Shown: positions 14,024 to 18,524 of the stretch, piece by piece | Position numbering within the stretch: position 1 is the stretch's first letter | How the letters are laid out: the number at the start of each line of letters is the position of its first letter | From: Halieaceae bacterium UBA4438 | GTDB lineage: Bacteria > Pseudomonadota > Gammaproteobacteria > Pseudomonadales > Halieaceae | Reading direction: 5' to 3' | Assembly: GCA_002390485.1 (NCBI GenBank) | Contig: DGPO01000049.1 | Location: forward strand, 7,180-25,703 | Length of the DNA stretch: 18,524 nt | Notes under the pieces: generated by a model | What the model saw: the letters and a program-made list of their open reading frames with translations, nothing else | Databases searched by the model: none | Told to the model about the DNA's origin: nothing | Program-made: the position numbers and the translations under genes

Positions 14024-15411
14024 GTCAGGCCCAACCTGAACCTCAACGCAGAAACTCGATCGGTAAGCACCTTGCTAAGTTCGCCGGTATCATTGCCGCA
14101 GTCATCATTGTCGCTTCAATCAGCTACACACTGGGCAGCTTCAACGCACGTGACACCGTCAGCCGGCCCGAGATGAGCTGGGCCCTGGGTTCAGCGGCCG
14201 CCATCAAAACCAGCGATTTATCCATCAGTCTCGAGCACGCTGCAAATGTGATACGTCAGCGTGATCCAGATATGTCAGAAGCTGAATTGGCCAAAGCCTA
14301 TGACTATCTTAGTGAGTTGCTGGCGGCATCCGTGGAGATGCATATCGCCAAAGGTGACCCTTTTAGGCCAGCGTTTACAAATTGGATGAGCGACTATCGT
14401 AAGTTTTTGGGTGATAGCCCTGATGCGGTCTATTCAACCGCGCCGATCAACGCCGGTATTGAGTATGAGATAGAAATAAAAGCAGGCTCAGCAGACTACT
14501 TGGGACTTGTTGTTTACGACCGCAGCCCTTTAACCGGCTGGAACAGGGTTGCTGACAGCGTGAGTGTTATTCCAGAAACCGACAACTCAGACTTTCGTAT
14601 TCAATTGACAGTGGGGCCTAACCACGACGTAATGCAGAGCCGCGTCACCAGTGCCGACAACAACAAATTCACTGCTCCCGTGAGCGATGTTTCTGAGACG
14701 ACTAGAGACAGACCAAGCTCTTCACCTCAGCGACTCGCGCTCAATATAACCGATGGCAGTCACATGCTTATGGTGCGGGAGTACTTCTTTGACTCAGGCC
14801 CCCGGCAACCCTCATCTTTGAAAATCACAGCGCTTGTTAAGGATGAAGCGGTCACCACCACAGAAGTCCGCTCAACGCCTTATGAAACGCGCGCTGAAAA
14901 TGCCGTGAACTTCTTCAATCAGACTTGGCAAGGCAGCCTTGCTCTTGCTGATGCGCTTAACACGACAGCTAATAGCTTTGATCGCCCGGCGACGGTGTCT
15001 CCTGATTTCGTCGGTATTTTTTATCCGACACCCGATAACGACTACCACGGAGGCGCCTTCTCGCTCGCACCCGGAGAGGCCCTGATTGTCGAAGGCAAGG
15101 TACCCACTGCAGCCTTTTGGAGCATTACGCTACAAAACCATTGGATGCAGTCGATTGAGGCTAACGGGCAAGCTGTTTCCCTGACCGGTAATCAAATTAC
15201 AAACCGGCAAGGAAAATACCGTGTGTGGATCAGTGAAACCGCGCCTCCATCTGGTGAGGATTGGCTCGATACCCAGGGCGAAACTAAGGGATTGGTGGCT
15301 ATACGATATTTGCTCGCTGACACTGCGACCTCGCCAAAAGCGACGCTGCATGAGGTGAACCACCCCGTTGAAGTGAGTAATCTCAACCAATCGGAACTAA
15401 AAAGCTTATGA
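14020..15411 (+). CDS. DUF1214-domain protein, membrane-anchored paralogue
   Basis: This 463-residue protein is homologous to the product of the preceding gene but larger. It begins with a short basic tail and one transmembrane helix (about 21-41, FAGIIAAVIIVASISY), so the bulk is probably periplasmic with the N-terminus inside. The DUF1214-like region follows WSITLQNHWMQS (about 367-378) and includes EDWLDTQGETKGLVAIRY. A Ser/Thr-rich insert near 220-240 separates the two homologous blocks. The start is the GTG at 14020, overlapping the previous TGA (GTGA); the longer open frame back to 13909 lies inside the upstream gene. Such overlap predicts matched synthesis of the two paralogues. The function is unknown; one partner inside and one outside the membrane suggests handling of the same ligand in both compartments, which is an inference. 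Confidence 0.8.
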   Translation: MSQAQPEPQRRNSIGKHLAKFAGIIAAVIIVASISYTLGSFNARDTVSRPEMSWALGSAAAIKTSDLSISLEHAANVIRQRDPDMSEAELAKAYDYLSELLAASVEMHIAKGDPFRPAFTNWMSDYRKFLGDSPDAVYSTAPINAGIEYEIEIKAGSADYLGLVVYDRSPLTGWNRVADSVSVIPETDNSDFRIQLTVGPNHDVMQSRVTSADNNKFTAPVSDVSETTRDRPSSSPQRLALNITDGSHMLMVREYFFDSGPRQPSSLKITALVKDEAVTTTEVRSTPYETRAENAVNFFNQTWQGSLALADALNTTANSFDRPATVSPDFVGIFYPTPDNDYHGGAFSLAPGEALIVEGKVPTAAFWSITLQNHWMQSIEANGQAVSLTGNQITNRQGKYRVWISETAPPSGEDWLDTQGETKGLVAIRYLLADTATSPKATLHEVNHPVEVSNLNQSELKSL

Positions 15412-15421
15412 GGATCCCACT

Positions 15422-16573
15422 GTGCTAAGTACCGATCAGTTAATGACTGCAGCGCTGGAAGTTGCAGACAGCGGGCAATTTAAGGATTTGAGTTTTCTTG
15501 AGCATCTTGAGTCCTTAGTGTCAGGACTCAATCGCGAGGCCGCTCTTAATGCGGTTGGCACACAATTTCATAGCGCTCGCTTGGCAGATTTACTGGCTAA
15601 CCGACTGAGGCTAGAGCACTGGGTCGAGCAGTACCCGGACATTCTCGAGGAAAAAATCCTCAGTCCGATTGTCGTGATCGGACTACCCCGCACGGGCACT
15701 ACGATGTTACATCGCAGCATTGCCGCCGATGATCAGCTGCTTGCCCCACTTTGGTACGAGGTACGCCAACCAAGCCCTCTAAACCCAAACTTTGAGCAAG
15801 ATGACGCGCGAATTCCGATTGCTAAGGCGGAAGTGGCCGCCATGTTGAAGGCATCACCCGAACTTGCCGCCATCCATCCAATGGATCCAGTGGCTGCCGA
15901 TGAGGAGATCATGCTCCTCGAGCATGCCTTCATGAGCACGGTGCCCGAATGTTACGGATTCATGCCCGAATATGGAGAGAGCCTTTTCGAAAAGGACCAG
16001 TCTGTCGCCTACGACTATCTCTACTTACAACTTCAATTTTTACAGTGGCAGAAGCGCAAAAAAGGTCTAACAGGCGCGCGTTGGCTGCTTAAGACCCCCC
16101 ACCATCTGCACTACCCCGAACATCTTTTCGAGCGATTCCCCGGTGCGTTGGTCATTCAAACTCACCGTCATCCGCTAGAAGTCATTCCCTCTTACGGCAG
16201 TATGATGGCCGCACTAGCATCACCCTTCACCAACACGCTAGATCCAGTTGCTATGGCCCAGCATTGGGCAGAAAAATGGCAGCTTGGCCTAGCCAAGACA
16301 CGTGCATTTCGCGACAACGGTTATGATGATCGTTATTTTGATTTGTGGTTCAAAGATTCCGTCAGGGACCCGGAAACAACTATTAAGAGCATCTACACCT
16401 TTACAGGGCAGACGCTCACAGATGTGGCTCTGGCAGAGATGGCTCGATGGCGTGAGATGAATGCCCGAGAGAATCGCCCCGAGCACCATTATGAGTTATC
16501 CGACTACGGGTTTACGCGCGCCGGCATCGAACATCAGTTCGGCGACTATATTTCACGCCATGCGCAAGCATGA
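15422..16573 (+). CDS. PAPS-dependent sulfotransferase family protein
   Basis: This 383-residue cytoplasmic sulfotransferase (Sulfotransfer_3 type) transfers sulfate from PAPS to a hydroxyl group. The 5'-phosphosulfate loop is VIGLPRTGTTMLHRS (85-99), the LLKTPHHLHYPEHL segment (222-235) carries the conserved Lys-Thr-Pro and candidate catalytic His227/228, and the 3'-phosphate site is THRHPLEVIPSY (247-258) with R249 and S257. An N-terminal helical region (1-80) is typical of bacterial members acting on lipophilic alcohols. The start is GTG at 15422 with AGGA 7 bases upstream and 10 bases after the DUF1214 stop. It ends the operon, converging on the SRPBCC gene with a 16-base gap. With two sulfatases in the same locus it suggests a sulfation/desulfation cycle. 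Some members of this family have never been shown to sulfate anything, so the reaction is inferred. Confidence 0.9.
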   Translation: MLSTDQLMTAALEVADSGQFKDLSFLEHLESLVSGLNREAALNAVGTQFHSARLADLLANRLRLEHWVEQYPDILEEKILSPIVVIGLPRTGTTMLHRSIAADDQLLAPLWYEVRQPSPLNPNFEQDDARIPIAKAEVAAMLKASPELAAIHPMDPVAADEEIMLLEHAFMSTVPECYGFMPEYGESLFEKDQSVAYDYLYLQLQFLQWQKRKKGLTGARWLLKTPHHLHYPEHLFERFPGALVIQTHRHPLEVIPSYGSMMAALASPFTNTLDPVAMAQHWAEKWQLGLAKTRAFRDNGYDDRYFDLWFKDSVRDPETTIKSIYTFTGQTLTDVALAEMARWREMNARENRPEHHYELSDYGFTRAGIEHQFGDYISRHAQA

Positions 16574-16589
16574 TAACGCTTCTAGCGAA

Positions 16590-17078
16590 TCACTTATTCT
16601 CAACGTAGTCCTTCAACGCCCTAGCCGTGTCATCAAATGCGCGCTTTACCCAAGGACCTGCGAACCGCATCACGTGGATTCCGTGAGGCCCTAAGAAGGC
16701 ATCGGTCGAGTAGTATTCGCAGCTGACAGGGCCAGTTGAGATAACGAACTGGTCTCGTCGCGCTGGGTAGGGCCACTCGTCGACCCAGGGCGCTGACCAT
16801 GACACGAGACGGGGCTCATCAATTTCTGTGATGAACTCCACGTTATCGAAGTACTGCCCCTCCTCCGTGTAGCTTTTGAGCTTCATCGACAGTGGCTCAC
16901 CCACTTCGAGCACGCCGGAGGCCTCAACGCAAAAGGGGTTCCACTCGCTGTAGCGGTCAAAATCGATCAACACATCCCACACGACCTGAGCAGGTGCGCC
17001 GATCTGTACGGTAATGGAGCGCACAATCGCGTTGGGGTCTATAGCTCGCTTTTCTTGCTCATTTATACCGTCCGTCAT
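16590..17078 (-). CDS. SRPBCC family protein, paralogue of the gene at 34-468
   Basis: This 162-residue helix-grip (START/Bet v 1-like) protein carries the SEWNPF signature (44-49) preceded by VVWDVLIDF (32-40), and ends in a long helix (VKRAFDDTARALKDYVENK). It has about 18 extra N-terminal residues compared with its paralogue at 34-468. These proteins bind hydrophobic ligands in a central cavity; some act as cyclases or dehydratases. The start ATG has a strong GGGAGG 5 bases upstream. It follows the SDR gene at 17101-17880 by 22 bases in the same operon and converges on the sulfotransferase gene. Carrier or accessory function in the pathway is inferred. Confidence 0.85.
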   Translation of the reverse strand: MTDGINEQEKRAIDPNAIVRSITVQIGAPAQVVWDVLIDFDRYSEWNPFCVEASGVLEVGEPLSMKLKSYTEEGQYFDNVEFITEIDEPRLVSWSAPWVDEWPYPARRDQFVISTGPVSCEYYSTDAFLGPHGIHVMRFAGPWVKRAFDDTARALKDYVENK

Positions 17079-17100
17079 TACCGCCTCCCTTCACCCATTC

Positions 17101-17880
17101 TTACGGCGCCATGTACTCGCCGCCGTTCACATCGACCGAACTACCTGTAATGACCGCCGAATAATCCGACAGGAAGGCAAGTACCGCCCTCGCGCAATCT
17201 GCTTCTGGGGGAATGATCCCCAGCGGGATGCGATCAGTAATGCTGCGCATCACGGTATTACGATCTGCGCCCGCGGCCACCTGAGAATCGATGAACGCAT
17301 AAACGGGAGCCCCACCAATCCATCCCATACGCAACGCATTCACCCGAATAGAAAACTTCCCAAAATCATTGGCCATGTGGCGAGTGAGCGCGTTAAGCGC
17401 GCCTTTCCCTGCCGCGTACATCGTCTCACCGGCAAAGGGCTTTACCGTCGACATGGTCGAGACGTTGACGATCGACCCCCCACCCACCTTTTGCATGTGC
17501 GGCGCACACGCCTGGGCCATTCGAAGTGCGCCCTGACAAATGACATTAATGACGTCGCCCACTTTATCAGGATCCGCTTGATCGGCCGTTGCCCAATCAC
17601 CGTGCGCGTAAGCGCTATTAACCAGGCCATCAATTCGACCAAACGCCTTTGCTCCCGCAGCCACTAGCGCGTTGCATTGCTCGGTCGAGGTGACATCGGT
17701 ACCGAGTGCCACCGCCTGTCCACCGGTTTTCCGAATCTCGTCCGCAACCGCGTCAATAAAGTCTTGATTGCGCGCGCCCAGTACGACGGCGGCACCCTCT
17801 GCAGCCGCCATTTTCGCCAGTGTTTGTCCAAGTCCTGGACCGACCCCGCTGATCACCACCACTTTATTTTCGAGCAACAT
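17101..17880 (-). CDS. SDR family oxidoreductase with atypical NSAY motif
   Basis: This 259-residue SDR (numbered from ATG 17880) has the variant cofactor loop SGVGPGLG (11-18), S141 in NVSTMS, Y155-x3-K159 and the canonical DVNGG end (249-253). GARN follows beta-2, pointing to NADP(H). The normally conserved NNAG after beta-4 is replaced by NSAY (88-91), an uncommon change at a structural motif. The ATG at 17880 is preferred over the adjacent GTG at 17883 because GGAGG sits 7 bases before it. It is the first gene of a two-gene minus-strand operon with the SRPBCC protein, divergent from the partial SDR at 18097. The substrate is unknown. Confidence 0.92.
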   Translation of the reverse strand: MLLENKVVVISGVGPGLGQTLAKMAAAEGAAVVLGARNQDFIDAVADEIRKTGGQAVALGTDVTSTEQCNALVAAGAKAFGRIDGLVNSAYAHGDWATADQADPDKVGDVINVICQGALRMAQACAPHMQKVGGGSIVNVSTMSTVKPFAGETMYAAGKGALNALTRHMANDFGKFSIRVNALRMGWIGGAPVYAFIDSQVAAGADRNTVMRSITDRIPLGIIPPEADCARAVLAFLSDYSAVITGSSVDVNGGEYMAP

Positions 17881-17994
17881 CACACCACCTCCTCAACGCC
17901 CAACACCGCGGTAACTTCACCCCAAAGCTGCGATCGACACTGGAACACGCACTGACCATCCCACGGTATGACTTTCTTCTCATGGTCCATTTGA

Positions 17995-18006
17995 GCAGGC
18001 GCCTGC
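17995..18006. promoter_or_regulatory. 12-bp perfect palindrome, candidate operator
   Basis: GCAGGCGCCTGC is a perfect 12-base dyad lying near the middle of the 216-base gap between two divergent SDR genes (start codons at 17880 and 18097). Its place and symmetry fit a dimeric repressor site that could control both directions. No regulator gene is in the window, and a chance GC-rich palindrome cannot be excluded. Confidence 0.35.
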
Positions 18007-18037
18007 ACTTGCAGTCTACCGCCCAAGATAGGCACTC

Positions 18038-18067
18038 TTGTCTCTCTTACGTTTTGATATTTATGTT
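18038..18067 (+). promoter_or_regulatory. Candidate sigma-70 promoter of the partial SDR gene
   Basis: TTGTCT (18038-18043) and TATGTT (18062-18067), 18 bases apart, each match four of six consensus bases. They lie in an AT-rich stretch, with the expected start site about 15-20 bases before the AAGGAG ribosome site. The call is by eye. Confidence 0.3.
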
Positions 18068-18096
18068 ATTTGGAAGACCCTTAAAGGAGTTGTTCT

Positions 18097-18524
18097 GTGT
18101 CTAATGAAAATAATCGAGTCGCTGTCATCACAGGCGCTGCCGGTGGCGTCGGCCAATCCACGGTCAAGAAATTCGTGGAGCACGGCTACACCGTTATCGG
18201 AACGGATATTCGCTTACCCGAAGGCTTGTTTGAGCACCCGTCTGTCAGCTACCAGACCTGCGATGTCACCAGCGAGTCAGACTGGATGGCGCTCGCCAAG
18301 TCGACCGTGGCAGACCATGGGAAGCTCGACGTTCTAGTGAACAATGCTGCGATTCTGATGACCTATACCATCGAGACGTCGTCTTTAGATGACTTCAAAC
18401 AAATGATGGACGTCAATAGCACCTCGGTATTTCTGGGCATGAAGTACATGCTCGACGCGCTGAAAAAGAGCAGCGCAGCCTCGATTATAAATCTGTCCTC
18501 GTCTTCAGCCTTGGCCGGGTACCC
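18097..18524 (+). CDS. SDR family oxidoreductase, 3' end beyond the window
   Basis: The first 142 codons of an SDR are present. A GTG start at 18097 has AAGGAG 7 bases upstream. Visible motifs are the TGAAGGVG cofactor loop (12-19), D37 after beta-2 (NAD preference), NNAA (82-85), N107 in DVNSTS and the start of the catalytic Ser strand (IINLSSSSALAGYP). The Tyr-x3-Lys would follow just beyond the edge. The next likely ATG in another frame (18101 region) gives a non-homologous product and is not used. It is divergent from the SDR/SRPBCC operon, with a palindrome between them. It is the fifth SDR of the window, and its substrate is unknown. Confidence 0.9.
   Translation, partial: MSNENNRVAVITGAAGGVGQSTVKKFVEHGYTVIGTDIRLPEGLFEHPSVSYQTCDVTSESDWMALAKSTVADHGKLDVLVNNAAILMTYTIETSSLDDFKQMMDVNSTSVFLGMKYMLDALKKSSAASIINLSSSSALAGY

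Overview
The window is a dense catabolic gene cluster from what looks like a free-living, probably marine, Gammaproteobacterium. That placement is an inference from moderate GC by eye, strong AGGAG-type ribosome binding sites, short intergenic gaps and a gene mix (P450, KshA-like Rieske oxygenase, many SDRs, sulfatases) known from steroid/terpenoid-degrading members of the OM60/NOR5, Spongiibacteraceae and HTCC2143-type lineages. No RNA gene, insertion sequence, CRISPR array, transporter or transcription regulator was seen.

Layout. (1) 1-1741, minus strand: an operon of an FMN ene-reductase (Old Yellow Enzyme family), a small SRPBCC protein and the first codons of a further gene cut by the window edge. 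(2) 1742-2133: a divergent control region of about 390 bp. (3) 2134-2916, plus strand: a single SDR, followed by a short stretch (to about 3143) that looks like the 3' remnant of a lost gene. (4) 3140-5170, minus strand: cytochrome P450 followed by an SDR, translationally coupled. (5) 5307-6923, minus strand: an exported type I (formylglycine) sulfatase, transcribed divergently with only 79 bp between it and (6) 7003-8418, plus strand: a metallo-beta-lactamase-fold alkylsulfatase homologue. (7) 8508-16573, plus strand: a tight eight-gene operon of amidohydrolase, Rieske oxygenase, SDR, acetoacetate-decarboxylase-like protein, SnoaL-like protein, two tandem DUF1214 paralogues (the second membrane-anchored) and a sulfotransferase. 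(8) 16590-17880, minus strand: SDR followed by a second SRPBCC protein. (9) 18097 to the window end, plus strand: a further SDR, truncated by the edge.

How the genes may work together (inference). The set has the tools to oxidise a hydrophobic polycyclic or isoprenoid compound: P450 and Rieske hydroxylations, SDR alcohol/ketone steps, flavin-dependent alkene reduction, and C-C cleavage or decarboxylation by the amidohydrolase and ADC-like proteins. Small alpha+beta-barrel or helix-grip proteins (SnoaL, SRPBCC) could isomerise or carry intermediates. Two mechanistically unrelated sulfatases and one sulfotransferase in the same locus suggest that sulfate esters are removed from, and perhaps added to, the substrate or its intermediates. 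No electron-transfer partner (ferredoxin or reductase) for the P450 or Rieske enzyme is encoded here, so those must come from elsewhere. The substrate cannot be named from sequence alone; a sterol, bile-acid-like or terpenoid sulfate is the leading guess.
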